Below are positions 1 to 7,520 of a stretch of DNA of 32,498 nt, piece after piece. The stretch is from assembly GCA_903885555.1 (NCBI GenBank), contig CAISIV010000235.1:1-32498 (forward strand). The letters are read 5' to 3'. Both the position numbers and the translations under genes were made by a program. The notes beneath the pieces were generated by a model. That model made no database searches, had not been told where the DNA came from, and worked only from the letters and a program-made list of their open reading frames with translations. Within the stretch, counting starts at the first letter, position 1. Each line of letters begins with the position of its first letter. The stretch comes from an uncultured Hyphomicrobiales bacterium (GTDB lineage Bacteria; Pseudomonadota; Alphaproteobacteria; Rhizobiales; Xanthobacteraceae).

Positions 1-22
1 CCCCGCCGAAGCGGGGCCTTTT
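1..22. terminator. Rho-independent terminator hairpin at the window edge
   Basis: A GC-rich stem (CCCCGC / GCGGGG) closes a CGAA tetraloop and is followed on the plus strand by CCTTTT. It lies directly past the stop codon of the minus-strand DUF1236 gene. It can end transcription entering from the left on the plus strand. On the minus strand, where the DUF1236 transcript would arrive, the stem would be extended by the GGCC/AAAA side, but any U-tract lies outside the window. It is probably bidirectional. Confidence 0.7.
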
Positions 23-36
23 CCGTGACATCCGGA

Positions 37-426
37 TTACTGGATGATCTTCACGACTTTGCGCGAACGGCCATCGACGATGACACGCTGGTTGTTCACG
101 ACCGCGTAGCGATATTCGGTGTGCTGCGGCACGGGGCGCAGTTCGACGGTTTCCGCAAGCGGCTCGCCGACGACGATACGTTCCTTGTAGACAACGGACG
201 GCGTGTTTTCGCGCTGCACGTAGGTCACGACTTCGCCCGGGGGCTCCGCCGCCAGACCAACCGTCGCGCCCACGCCGGCGCCGACCACGGCGCCAACCGG
301 ACCACCAACGACGCCGCCAACGACCGCACCGCCGACTGCGCCGGTCGCGGTCGAGGCCTGCGCGAACGCCGCGGCGGGCGCCAGAGTCGTTGCCGCAAGC
401 AAAGCAATGATGAATCGTGTACGCAT
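37..426 (-). CDS. DUF1236-type secreted small protein with glycine zipper
   Basis: A 129-residue protein with a clear N-terminal signal peptide (MRTRFIIALLAATTLAPAAAFA) followed by a Gly/Val-rich glycine-zipper stretch (about residues 28-60, repeats of GGxVGG/GAxVGA). The C-terminal half (about 75-129) resembles the DUF1236 domain, common in Hyphomicrobiales periplasmic proteins of unknown function. The ATG at 426 is chosen over the upstream in-frame ATG at 528 because AGGAGAGG sits just before it and the signal peptide begins there. The extra upstream residues would also overlap the promoter. Glycine zippers often associate with membranes, so an envelope role is likely but inferred. The gene is alone, preceded by an EcfG-like promoter (469-494) and followed by a hairpin terminator, which suggests a monocistronic stress-induced envelope gene. 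Confidence 0.8.
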   Translation of the reverse strand: MRTRFIIALLAATTLAPAAAFAQASTATGAVGGAVVGGVVGGPVGAVVGAGVGATVGLAAEPPGEVVTYVQRENTPSVVYKERIVVGEPLAETVELRPVPQHTEYRYAVVNNQRVIVDGRSRKVVKIIQ

Positions 427-468
427 GTGTGCCTCTCCTGGTTTCAAAAAAATAAGTTCACCCGCTGC

Positions 469-494
469 AACGCATGTCCTTTGACATGCGTTCC
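469..494 (-). promoter_or_regulatory. EcfG (general stress sigma factor) promoter with embedded palindrome
   Basis: Read on the minus strand, GGAAC (494-490) is followed after exactly 17 nt by CGTT (472-469), matching the alphaproteobacterial EcfG consensus GGAAC-N16/17-CGTT. It lies about 43 nt upstream of the DUF1236 start codon with a good ribosome binding site in between. The region 469-492 is also a perfect inverted repeat with 10-bp arms (AACGCATGTC / GACATGCGTT) around CTTT, so the spacer and -10 lie inside a dyad that could bind a regulator. Confidence 0.7.
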
Positions 495-573
495 GGGAAC
501 TCTTTGAAATCGGAAAATATTTCCGCACGTTTGTTACAGACGTAACGAGAATCGTGAGCGCAGAGTTCCAGCG

Positions 574-1488
574 TTACGCGCCGGACGCAACGCCCGCTTC
601 CCAGCCGAGCATCGCGCGCTTGCGCGTGAGGCCCCAGTGATAGCCGGTGATGTCGCCACTCTTGCCGATGGCGCGATGACACGGCACGACGAAGCTGATC
701 GGATTTTTCCCGACCGCCGCGCCGACAGCGCGGGATGCTTTTGGTGAGCCGATGTGGCTGGCGATGTCGGAGTAGGTCGCGAGCTTGCCCATGGGAATGG
801 TCAAAAGCTTTTCCCAGACGCGCACTTCGAAATCGGTTCCGATCAACACGATGCGCAAGGGCTGATCCTTCGACCACAGCTTGGCATCGAAGATGCGGCG
901 TGCTGTTTCGGCGGTAGCCGTATAGTCCTCGACGTAGGCCGCGCGCGGCCAGCGGCTACGCATGTCGTCGAGCGCGGCACGTTCTTCGCCTGGATCGGCC
1001 AGCGCCAATCCAGCAAGGCCGCGCGGCGCAATCATCACCAGCGCCATGCCGAAAGGACAGGGATGGAAGCCATAGGTGACCGTGAGGCCTTCGCCGCCGG
1101 CCTTCCACTCGCCCGGCGACATCGCTTCATGCGTGACGAACAGATCGTGCAGCCGCCCGGGTCCGGACAGGCCAACTTCGTAACTGGTGTCAAGAACGCT
1201 CGCCGAAGCGCGCAACAGTTCGCGCGCGCTATCGAGCGTCAAGGCCTGAAGGAACGCCTTTGGCGTCAGGCCGCACCAGCGGCGGAACAAATGATGCAGG
1301 TCAGTAGGGGACACACCGGCCGCTTCGGCAACCACATCGACCTCGGGCTGGTCGCGCCAGTTGCCGTGGATATGGGCGATGGCGCGTCGCACGACGTCGT
1401 AGTCGGCGGCCGCAGTGGAAAGCGGGGACAGGCCGGGGAACCGGTCGTTCAGTGCTTTGGTCGCGAGGGTCATGTTCATGCCAGTCAT
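574..1488 (-). CDS. AraC-type HTH / methylated-DNA-protein-cysteine methyltransferase (Ada-like)
   Basis: A 304-residue fusion. Residues about 30-130 form an AraC-family double helix-turn-helix. Residues about 140-300 form the O6-methylguanine-DNA methyltransferase domain, with the acceptor-cysteine motif PCHRAIG (Cys270) and the downstream GYxxGLxRKRxML segment. The protein therefore removes O6-alkyl lesions from guanine by irreversible transfer to Cys270. It lacks the N-terminal zinc/phosphotriester cysteine domain of E. coli Ada, so methyl-dependent switching to an activator cannot work in the classical way. Three closely spaced Met codons (1488, 1479, 1473) are possible starts and no strong Shine-Dalgarno separates them. 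It lies 38 nt downstream of the DUF2244 gene and probably shares its transcript; nth, another DNA repair gene, diverges from that unit. Confidence 0.9.
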   Translation of the reverse strand: MTGMNMTLATKALNDRFPGLSPLSTAAADYDVVRRAIAHIHGNWRDQPEVDVVAEAAGVSPTDLHHLFRRWCGLTPKAFLQALTLDSARELLRASASVLDTSYEVGLSGPGRLHDLFVTHEAMSPGEWKAGGEGLTVTYGFHPCPFGMALVMIAPRGLAGLALADPGEERAALDDMRSRWPRAAYVEDYTATAETARRIFDAKLWSKDQPLRIVLIGTDFEVRVWEKLLTIPMGKLATYSDIASHIGSPKASRAVGAAVGKNPISFVVPCHRAIGKSGDITGYHWGLTRKRAMLGWEAGVASGA

Positions 1489-1526
1489 CTAGGCCGGACC
1501 CGGGGCGCCAGCCACCCGATTTCTGG

Positions 1527-2051
1527 CTATTCCAGCACAGTCCGCGCCGGTCCGCGCCTAGCTTGATGAAGCGCGTTGCCGAGTTCCTGTGCGAAGCTGG
1601 CCTTTTCGTCGGGCCCCAGGAAATTCGCGACTGCCAATTGTTTGCCGCGCGATACCAGCAGCAGGTGCTCGATGCCGTATTCCTCGTGGGTAACCTTGGC
1701 GATTTTGACCCATAGGGGATTGAGCACCCATTCCCGCGCCGCGCCACGATGGCTGACCTTGCGCACGGTAAGCGTCGAGGACGTCACGGTCACTTCCTCG
1801 TAGGCGCCGGCGGAACGGTAGTTGAGCCGGAACGCCCAATACAGCAGCGCGACGTCGAGCCCGAAGAAGCCGAATACCGGCCAGGCGCCGGCGATGAAGA
1901 ACACGATGCCGGCGATGAAGCTGATGCCGCCGAACACCGCCATCAGGATCAGAAAGCCGGCACGGCCGAGCGAACGGTGCGGCGTGATTACCGCGGAAAA
2001 GATCGTGGGTTCGAGTTCGGCGTTGTGGGCGGACGTGTTGTCGGCAGCCAT
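1527..2051 (-). CDS. DUF2244 family membrane protein
   Basis: About 174 residues when started at the ATG at 2051 (MAADNTSAHN...). Two adjacent hydrophobic segments (about residues 34-55 and 58-78: FLILMAVFGGISF..., then AWPVFGFFGLDVALLYW) form a membrane hairpin, followed by a C-terminal soluble domain with a beta-rich, PH-like pattern. This matches the DUF2244 family of alphaproteobacterial inner-membrane proteins, whose function is unknown. The longer reading frame up to 2216 is rejected because it would run over the divergent nth gene and gives an Ala-rich, unconserved extension. The start codon overlaps a possible nth ATG (2050) on the other strand, so the divergent promoters must lie inside the opposing coding regions. 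The C-terminus is ordinary and the gene appears intact. Confidence 0.85.
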   Translation of the reverse strand: MAADNTSAHNAELEPTIFSAVITPHRSLGRAGFLILMAVFGGISFIAGIVFFIAGAWPVFGFFGLDVALLYWAFRLNYRSAGAYEEVTVTSSTLTVRKVSHRGAAREWVLNPLWVKIAKVTHEEYGIEHLLLVSRGKQLAVANFLGPDEKASFAQELGNALHQARRGPARTVLE

Positions 2052-2073
2052 GATCGTCAAGTATACCGCAAAG

Positions 2074-2862
2074 ATGGCGAAAAAAGCGCTGCCCAAAACG
2101 ACTAAAAAGCCTTCGGTCAAGAAAGCGCTGACCAAGGCGCGCAAAGGCAAAGCGGCCAAGGGCAAGGCACAGCCGGAGCGCGCAAAAGCTGATGCAAAGG
2201 CTGTGGTTGGCGTCATCCCGCCAATGAGCGCGGCGCAAATCGAGGAAGCGTTCCGCCGCTTTCAGGCCGCCGAACCCGAACCGAAGACCGAGCTCAAATA
2301 CGTCAACCCGTTCACGCTGCTGGTCGCGGTGGTGATGTCGGCGCAGGCGACGGACGCCGGCGTCAACAAGGCGACGCCCGCTTTGTTTGCGCTGGCCGAC
2401 ACACCGGAGAAAATGGCGGCGCTTGGCGAAGGCCGCGTGCGCGACCTGATCAAGACCATCGGCCTATTCCGCAACAAGGCCAAGAACGTGGTGGCGCTGT
2501 CGCACAAACTGATCGCCGAATATGGTGGACAGGTGCCGCGCACGCGCGAGGCGCTGGAGAGTTTGCCTGGCGTCGGCCGCAAGACCGCCAACGTCGTGCT
2601 CAATTGCGCCTGGGGCGAGGAGACCTTCGCGGTCGACACCCATATTTTCCGTGTCGGCAATCGCACCGGCATGGCGACCGGCAAGGACCCCTTCGAGGTC
2701 GAGCAGAAGCTGGAAAAGGCCGTGCCCGGGCCGTACCGCCGCCACGCCCATCATTGGCTGATTTTGCACGGCCGCTACACCTGCGTGGCTCGCAAACCGC
2801 TGTGCGAGCGGTGTATCATTGCTGACTTGTGCCAATGGCCGGGGAAAACGGTCTTGCAATAA
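2074..2862 (+). CDS. nth: Endonuclease III (DNA glycosylase/AP lyase)
   Basis: About 262 residues from the ATG at 2074. It removes oxidised pyrimidines and cleaves abasic sites in base excision repair. The helix-hairpin-helix LPGVGRKTANVVL (164-176) carries catalytic Lys170, and VDTHIFRVGNR carries catalytic Asp188. A [4Fe-4S] site is formed by Cys237, Cys244, Cys247 and Cys253 (C-x6-C-x2-C-x5-C), the canonical Nth spacing. The first ~50 residues are a Lys/Ala-rich basic tail absent from the 211-residue E. coli enzyme but common in rhizobial Nth proteins. An in-frame ATG at 2050 would add eight residues and overlap the divergent DUF2244 start; no strong ribosome binding site decides between them. 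The next gene begins 19 nt after the stop, so co-transcription with the DpgC-like gene is possible. Confidence 0.93.
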   Translation: MAKKALPKTTKKPSVKKALTKARKGKAAKGKAQPERAKADAKAVVGVIPPMSAAQIEEAFRRFQAAEPEPKTELKYVNPFTLLVAVVMSAQATDAGVNKATPALFALADTPEKMAALGEGRVRDLIKTIGLFRNKAKNVVALSHKLIAEYGGQVPRTREALESLPGVGRKTANVVLNCAWGEETFAVDTHIFRVGNRTGMATGKDPFEVEQKLEKAVPGPYRRHAHHWLILHGRYTCVARKPLCERCIIADLCQWPGKTVLQ

Positions 2863-2881
2863 CAAGACTTGGGAGAGGCGC

Positions 2882-4312
2882 ATGGGAGGCTCCGGGCGGG
2901 CCAACGCGGAAAAATTTATCCGCGACCAGACAAAAGAAAGGTTGCAACAGGCTGGGTTGCAGCCAAAAGCCTGCGATGCGTGGCTCAAAGCTAAACCGCG
3001 TATCACGGCGAACTACGCGCGCGATGCTGCCGCTGCCTCGAAGTATTGGCGTCTCGGCACAGAGTTGCTGGGAAAATTGCCGAAAAAACCGAAGCGGACG
3101 ATAGAACAGCATATGGCTGCTTCCGATATCCTCCAAGATAGCCGCCGTGCGCGCGAAGACTTTCTGGGACGTCACGCCGAAGCGGTCTACCGCAAACTGA
3201 CGAAAAGCCTCGCCGAGTTTCCGCGAGTCGAGGATCTCCCTTACTTCGCGGCGAAGCTGGTCCCTGGACTGACACCAACGCGGGCGCAAGTCGATGCCGA
3301 AAGCGCTTTGCTCCAGTCGGAAAAAGACGGCGTTGAGATCGACCAGGGCATCTTCCTGTCGCACGTCCTGGCCAATGCCGAGACCGGCATGCATCTGTGT
3401 CACGCGATGCTGCGGCCAAAAATGGAATCAATCGAGCGCAGCCGCGAATTCGCAACCGATGGCGTCATCGATTTCGGTCCGGCCAAAATCGAGCGGGTGG
3501 GCAAGGCCGCGGTCGTCACCGTCCAGAACCCGCGCTTCCTCAACGCCGAGGATGACGACACGCTCGACGACACCGAGACCGCTGCGGACATTGCGATTTT
3601 CGATTCGCAAAGCGAGATCTGCATTTTGCGCGGCGGCGTGGTCGAGCATCCGAAATACAAAGACCGCAAGGTCTTTTCCGCCGGCATCAACCTGACGCAT
3701 CTCTATCGCGGTAAAATTCCTTTTCTTTGGTACATCCGCCGCGACATGGGCATCGTCAACAAGATGTTCCGCGGCCTGGCGATGGGCGGTCGCGGACCCG
3801 ACGAAATGCAAGGCGGCACTCACGAAAAGCCCTGGGTCGCCGGTGTCGATGTCTTTGCCATCGGCGGCGGCTGCCAGTATCTGCTGGCGATGGACTACGT
3901 CGTCGCCGGCAGCGATGCCTACATGACCTTGCCCGCGCGCAAGGAAGGCATCATTCCCGGCGCCGCGAACTTGCGGCTGACGCGCTTTGTCGGCGCGCGA
4001 ATGGCGCGGCAGGCGATTTTGATGGGCCGCCGGTTTGAATGCGATTCGCCGGAAGGCCGCTTGATCTGCGATGAGGTCGTGCCGCCGGACCAGATGGAAC
4101 AGACGCTGGCGCGTGTCGTCGACGACTACACAAGTTCAGGTGTCGTCAGCGCCGCCAGCAACCGCCGCGCTTTCCGTGTGTCAGAAGAGCCGCTCGATCT
4201 GTTCCGCCGTTACATGGCGGTTTATTGCCGCGAGCAGGCCTATTGCCACTTTAGTCCGGCGCTGATCGCCAATCTCGAAAAGCACTGGAACGCCGCGCAA
4301 CGTAAAATCTGA
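2882..4312 (+). CDS. DpgC-like crotonase (cofactor-independent aryl-acetyl-CoA dioxygenase family)
   Basis: A 476-residue protein; ATG at 2882 follows GGGAGAGG. The N-terminal ~200 residues are helical and have no standard crotonase match. The crotonase core lies at about 200-420, with oxyanion-hole segments VFSAGINL (264-271) and FAIGGGCQ (325-332), then SDAYMTLPARKEGIIPGAANLRL (from 344). That combination, with a large helical N-terminal domain and the IIPGAANLRL motif, is characteristic of DpgC, the metal- and cofactor-free 3,5-dihydroxyphenylacetyl-CoA 1,2-dioxygenase of glycopeptide biosynthesis, and not of ordinary 260-residue enoyl-CoA hydratases. The next gene, 8 nt downstream, is an aryl-acetate CoA ligase, which would supply a matching thioester. 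The substrate is unknown: there is no other dpg gene here, so a catabolic role is more likely than antibiotic synthesis. A hydratase or hydrolase activity within the same subfamily is the alternative. Confidence 0.75.
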   Translation: MGGSGRANAEKFIRDQTKERLQQAGLQPKACDAWLKAKPRITANYARDAAAASKYWRLGTELLGKLPKKPKRTIEQHMAASDILQDSRRAREDFLGRHAEAVYRKLTKSLAEFPRVEDLPYFAAKLVPGLTPTRAQVDAESALLQSEKDGVEIDQGIFLSHVLANAETGMHLCHAMLRPKMESIERSREFATDGVIDFGPAKIERVGKAAVVTVQNPRFLNAEDDDTLDDTETAADIAIFDSQSEICILRGGVVEHPKYKDRKVFSAGINLTHLYRGKIPFLWYIRRDMGIVNKMFRGLAMGGRGPDEMQGGTHEKPWVAGVDVFAIGGGCQYLLAMDYVVAGSDAYMTLPARKEGIIPGAANLRLTRFVGARMARQAILMGRRFECDSPEGRLICDEVVPPDQMEQTLARVVDDYTSSGVVSAASNRRAFRVSEEPLDLFRRYMAVYCREQAYCHFSPALIANLEKHWNAAQRKI

Positions 4313-4320
4313 GGGAGAGC

Positions 4321-5649
4321 ATGCCGGGGTTGATGCTCAAGGGCGCGGATCTGACGCCGCGCCGCGAGTCGCTCGAGCCGATCGAAATCGCCTCGCGTGA
4401 CGAGATTGCCGCGCTGCAGCTCAAGCGGCTGAAGTGGAGTTTGAACCACGCCTACGCCAACGTGCCGCATTACAAGCAGGCCTTCGATGCGGCCAGCGTG
4501 CATCCGGACGATCTGAAAACGCTGGCGGACCTGGCGAAGTTTCCTTTCACGGCCAAGGACGATCTGCGGCGTCATTTTCCGTTCGGCATGTTCGCCATGC
4601 CGCGGGAGCAGGTTTCGCGTGTGCATGCATCGTCCGGTACGACCGGCAAGCCGACCGTGGTCGGCTACAGCAAGAACGATCTCGACATGTGGGCCAATGT
4701 GATAGCCCGCTCGCTCCGCGCGGCGGGTTGCCGTCCCGGCATGCTGGCGCAGAATTCCTATGGTTACGGCCTGTTCACCGGCGGCATCGGCTTTCACTAC
4801 GGCGCCGAGCGGCTGGGCATGACGGTGGTGCCGGTGTCGGGCGGCATGACGGAACGGCAGGTCAAATTGATTGGCGATTTCAAGCCGGACGTCATCTTCG
4901 TCACGCCGAGCTATGCGCTGGCGATCCTCGATGAATTTCGCGCACAGGGCGTCGATCCGCGCTCGTCCTCGCTCAAGATAGGCCTGTTCGGCGCCGAGCC
5001 CTGGACCACGTCAATGCGCGCCGAGCTCGAAGCCGCGTTTAACCTGCATGCCATCGACAATTACGGGCTGTCTGAGGTGATCGGGCCCGGCGTGTCGTGT
5101 GAATGCATCGAAAGCAAGGACGGCTGCACCATCTGGGAGGACCATTTCTATCCGGAGGTGATCGATCCGGCGACTGGTGCGGTGCTGCCCGACGGCGAAC
5201 TGGGCGAACTGGTGTTTACCTCGCTCACCAAGGAAGCCATGCCGGTCATCCGCTATCGCACCCGCGATCTGTCGCGTTTGTTGCCGGGCACCGCGCGCTC
5301 GATGCGGCGCATGGAAAAAATCACCGGCCGTTCCGACGACATGATGATCATCCGCGGCGTCAATGTGTTCCCGAGCCAGATCGAGGAGATCATCCTGCGC
5401 GATGCGCGATTGTCGCCGCATTTCGTCATTGAGCTGACACGCAGCGACAGGCTCGATGCGCTTACGGTGGTGGTCGAGGCGCGGCCCGGCACGCCGGAAG
5501 AAGATTGGGCGGGCAGCGCTCACGATCTCACGCGGCACATCAAGAACCTGATCGGCGTGACGAGCGAAATAAAAGTCGTGAAGCCCGGCACCGTCGAACG
5601 TTCGGCCGGCAAGGCCAAGCGCGTGATCGATTTGCGCGGGAAGAATTAA
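4321..5649 (+). CDS. Phenylacetate-CoA ligase-like AMP-forming enzyme
   Basis: A 442-residue ANL-superfamily ligase of the PaaK type. It has the phosphate-binding loop SSGTTGKPT (104-112), the YGLSEVIGPGVS segment of the adenylate site, YRTRDL in the hinge region, GRSDDMMIIRGVNVFPSQIEE at the start of the C-terminal domain, and a Lys-rich AGKAKRV tail with the likely catalytic lysine. Length is typical (about 430-440). It would adenylate an aryl acetate and transfer it to coenzyme A in the cytoplasm. It starts 8 nt after the DpgC-like gene, with GAGGGAGAGC before the ATG, so the two are almost certainly one operon. No paaABCDE epoxidase or ring-opening genes are present, so its substrate is probably not simple phenylacetate; a hydroxylated phenylacetate is a guess from the neighbour. 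Its stop codon overlaps the convergent CysZ-like stop. Confidence 0.88.
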   Translation: MPGLMLKGADLTPRRESLEPIEIASRDEIAALQLKRLKWSLNHAYANVPHYKQAFDAASVHPDDLKTLADLAKFPFTAKDDLRRHFPFGMFAMPREQVSRVHASSGTTGKPTVVGYSKNDLDMWANVIARSLRAAGCRPGMLAQNSYGYGLFTGGIGFHYGAERLGMTVVPVSGGMTERQVKLIGDFKPDVIFVTPSYALAILDEFRAQGVDPRSSSLKIGLFGAEPWTTSMRAELEAAFNLHAIDNYGLSEVIGPGVSCECIESKDGCTIWEDHFYPEVIDPATGAVLPDGELGELVFTSLTKEAMPVIRYRTRDLSRLLPGTARSMRRMEKITGRSDDMMIIRGVNVFPSQIEEIILRDARLSPHFVIELTRSDRLDALTVVVEARPGTPEEDWAGSAHDLTRHIKNLIGVTSEIKVVKPGTVERSAGKAKRVIDLRGKN

Positions 5650-6371
5650 GCCGCCAGCACAGCCGTTCGCGAACCCGACATCTTCTTGTGAATGTGCACC
5701 ATGAATGCCATTGCAAACACCGGCGTGGCAAAATTCAGGATCGGTACCGACACGAAACCCGCGATGATCATGCCGGTGAGAAACACGTAACCGGCATTGG
5801 CCTTGCGCATCGCCTTGGCTTCTTCGGGCGTGCGGAACCGCATGGCGGCGAGTTCGAAATATTCCCGGCTCAGCAGATAAGCGTTGGCGAAAAACAGGAT
5901 CAGAAAGCCGAGGCCCGCGAACAGAATGAAGGGCAGGGCGACGAGATAGACCACCAGCGCTAGCAGGCCGAACTTGATGCCTTCGATCGCGGCGCGCCCG
6001 AGCGGCAATGCGCGGCCGACCGGGTCGGCCGGGTAGTACTTGATCTCGACAACTTCGGCGACCTCGTCGACGAAAAAGCTGCCGACAAAGGCGGTCACTG
6101 CCGGCATCAGGAACAGCGCGCCGGTGACGATGCCGAGGCCGGCGAGAATCGACAGGATCCAGGCCATCGCAGCCCAGACCGAATGGGGGGCAAAGCCCGC
6201 GGTCTGCTCGGCCCAGGTCGCGCCGCTGTCGGCCAGCGCCGAGAGCGCGCGCTGCAGGACGACGCCGAAGACGATGATAACCAGTAAAGCGAAGCCTATG
6301 GATTTGAGCAGTACGCGGCGCAGCGGTTGGCTGAACAGTTGGGCGAAGGCGTTGAGGGCGGCGTCGATCAT
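5646..6371 (-). CDS. CysZ/EI24-family inner-membrane protein
   Basis: About 241 residues from the ATG at 6371; the longer frame upstream (to 6509) is rejected because its first 46 residues are Arg/Cys-rich, non-hydrophobic and overlap the neighbouring gene. Four long hydrophobic stretches are visible (about residues 20-45, 68-100, 135-165 and 200-230), in the EI24/CysZ pattern. Family members transport sulfate or are annotated as sulfate transporter family proteins, but no cys genes are nearby and the substrate cannot be told from sequence. It lies downstream of the YiiX-like gene with 46 nt between them and may be co-transcribed. The TAA overlaps that of the convergent ligase gene by four bases (TTAA, 5646-5649). 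Confidence 0.75.
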   Translation of the reverse strand: MIDAALNAFAQLFSQPLRRVLLKSIGFALLVIIVFGVVLQRALSALADSGATWAEQTAGFAPHSVWAAMAWILSILAGLGIVTGALFLMPAVTAFVGSFFVDEVAEVVEIKYYPADPVGRALPLGRAAIEGIKFGLLALVVYLVALPFILFAGLGFLILFFANAYLLSREYFELAAMRFRTPEEAKAMRKANAGYVFLTGMIIAGFVSVPILNFATPVFAMAFMVHIHKKMSGSRTAVLAA

Positions 6372-6417
6372 GCCGCCACAGTTAGGCGTGCGCGGGAAAA
6401 GAGCAAGACGTGAGTAG

Positions 6418-7245
6418 CTAAATCGCCTGCGACATCGTGCGTTCGCCGACATTTGCCGGATCGGCCGGTACCAGCGACACGATCGGGTCCTGATCGAGTG
6501 CCGCAACATCGGCCCAGGCCATCGCTTTGTAGTCGAAACCTCTGACGATGGTCGGCTTCACCACCTCGAAATAGGGCGAGATGTCGAAGTCGCGGGGTGC
6601 GTAAAGCGACGAATGCCGGATTTCAAGAATGTCCTGGCGTTCCGCTTCGCTCTCGACGCGCGTGACTTTCGGCAGAATCGGATAACGCACGTTTTCGAAG
6701 GCCTGCGCGATCAGCGCCGAGCAGATGATGCGGGTCGGATGGCCGGAGCCGAGCGCCATCATGTGACGGCGCCAGCGGCGCGGTATCGGCAGCGGAATGA
6801 GGTAGCGCATCAGGTCGATGATGTTCTTGAGGTCGTAGTCGAAGCCGATGCGTTCGGCGGCATAGGCGCAAACGCGGACGCGATCGTCTTCGTTCAGCCC
6901 AATAGGCCGGCAGATGCGTGAATGGACGCGGCCGTATTTCGACAGCGGCACGGCGACGACACCCTGGCCGAGATTGGCTTCCACCAGCTCCAGCGGTTCG
7001 CCGTCGGCGCTGACACGGTCGCCGATCGGCCCGACATAAAGCGCTGCATGTGACCAGGTCGATTGCGTGAGATATTTGATGACGCCGGAAATATGGTTGT
7101 GGCCTTCAACCAGCAGCACGTCGCCAGGCTTCAGCGTCGCGCGCAGCGCTTCGGCGTCGCCGGGAACGATGTCTTCGTAGCCCTGTTCGGGCTTTTCCAG
7201 ATAGCGGGCGATCAAGCGCCCAACCCCGTCGGCCATCCAACTCAT
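6418..7245 (-). CDS. YiiX-like permuted papain-fold (NlpC/P60 superfamily) hydrolase
   Basis: A 275-residue protein. The motif PGDVLLVEGHN...STWSHAALYVG places a conserved His at 66, Glu89 follows in LVEAN, and Cys175 sits in IICSALIAQAF. This order (His before Cys) is that of circularly permuted NlpC/P60 enzymes of the YiiX/YebB group, which act on peptide or lipid-linked amide bonds; the true substrate is unknown. No signal peptide is evident, so cytoplasmic or peripheral membrane location is likely. Two Met codons (7245, 7236) compete and neither has a strong Shine-Dalgarno. A 7-bp inverted repeat (GGCATCA / TGATGCC, 7260-7278) lies just upstream and could be an operator or leader hairpin. 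The downstream CysZ-like gene may belong to the same transcript. Confidence 0.75.
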   Translation of the reverse strand: MSWMADGVGRLIARYLEKPEQGYEDIVPGDAEALRATLKPGDVLLVEGHNHISGVIKYLTQSTWSHAALYVGPIGDRVSADGEPLELVEANLGQGVVAVPLSKYGRVHSRICRPIGLNEDDRVRVCAYAAERIGFDYDLKNIIDLMRYLIPLPIPRRWRRHMMALGSGHPTRIICSALIAQAFENVRYPILPKVTRVESEAERQDILEIRHSSLYAPRDFDISPYFEVVKPTIVRGFDYKAMAWADVAALDQDPIVSLVPADPANVGERTMSQAI

Positions 7246-7317
7246 AACGCCCGGTCCCCGGCATCACTTCTTGATGCCTCGTTGACGCAACGTCCCCACC
7301 GCGCGATTTACTTTTTT

Positions 7318-7366
7318 GCGCATGATCTGGTCCGAAAACCGGTACCCACTTTTCGGGATCATGCGC
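7318..7366. repeat. Palindromic REP-like element, Hyphomicrobiales type
   Basis: Perfect 10-bp outer arms GCGCATGATC / GATCATGCGC (7318-7327, 7357-7366) and inner arms CCGAAAA / TTTTCGG (7332-7338, 7350-7356) form a nested cruciform-like hairpin. This sequence is very like a repeat scattered in many copies between genes of Bradyrhizobium and relatives (recognised from memory, not searched). It sits in the divergent intergenic region upstream of both the YiiX-like and flavin oxidase genes. The rest of 7246-7520 shows only the small hairpin at 7260-7278. Confidence 0.75.
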
Positions 7367-7520
7367 GTCGCGCGTCTTGTTGCTGCCCAATTTAATGAAG
7401 ACTCATTGCAAATTGGTTCCTTTTCAGGCCGCAACCGTTAAAGGCCGTTAGCCAAGAAAATTGCGGTGGCATCACTGTTCGGGCACTGTGTCGGCGTCTG
7501 CCGGAAAGAATTCGGATACC

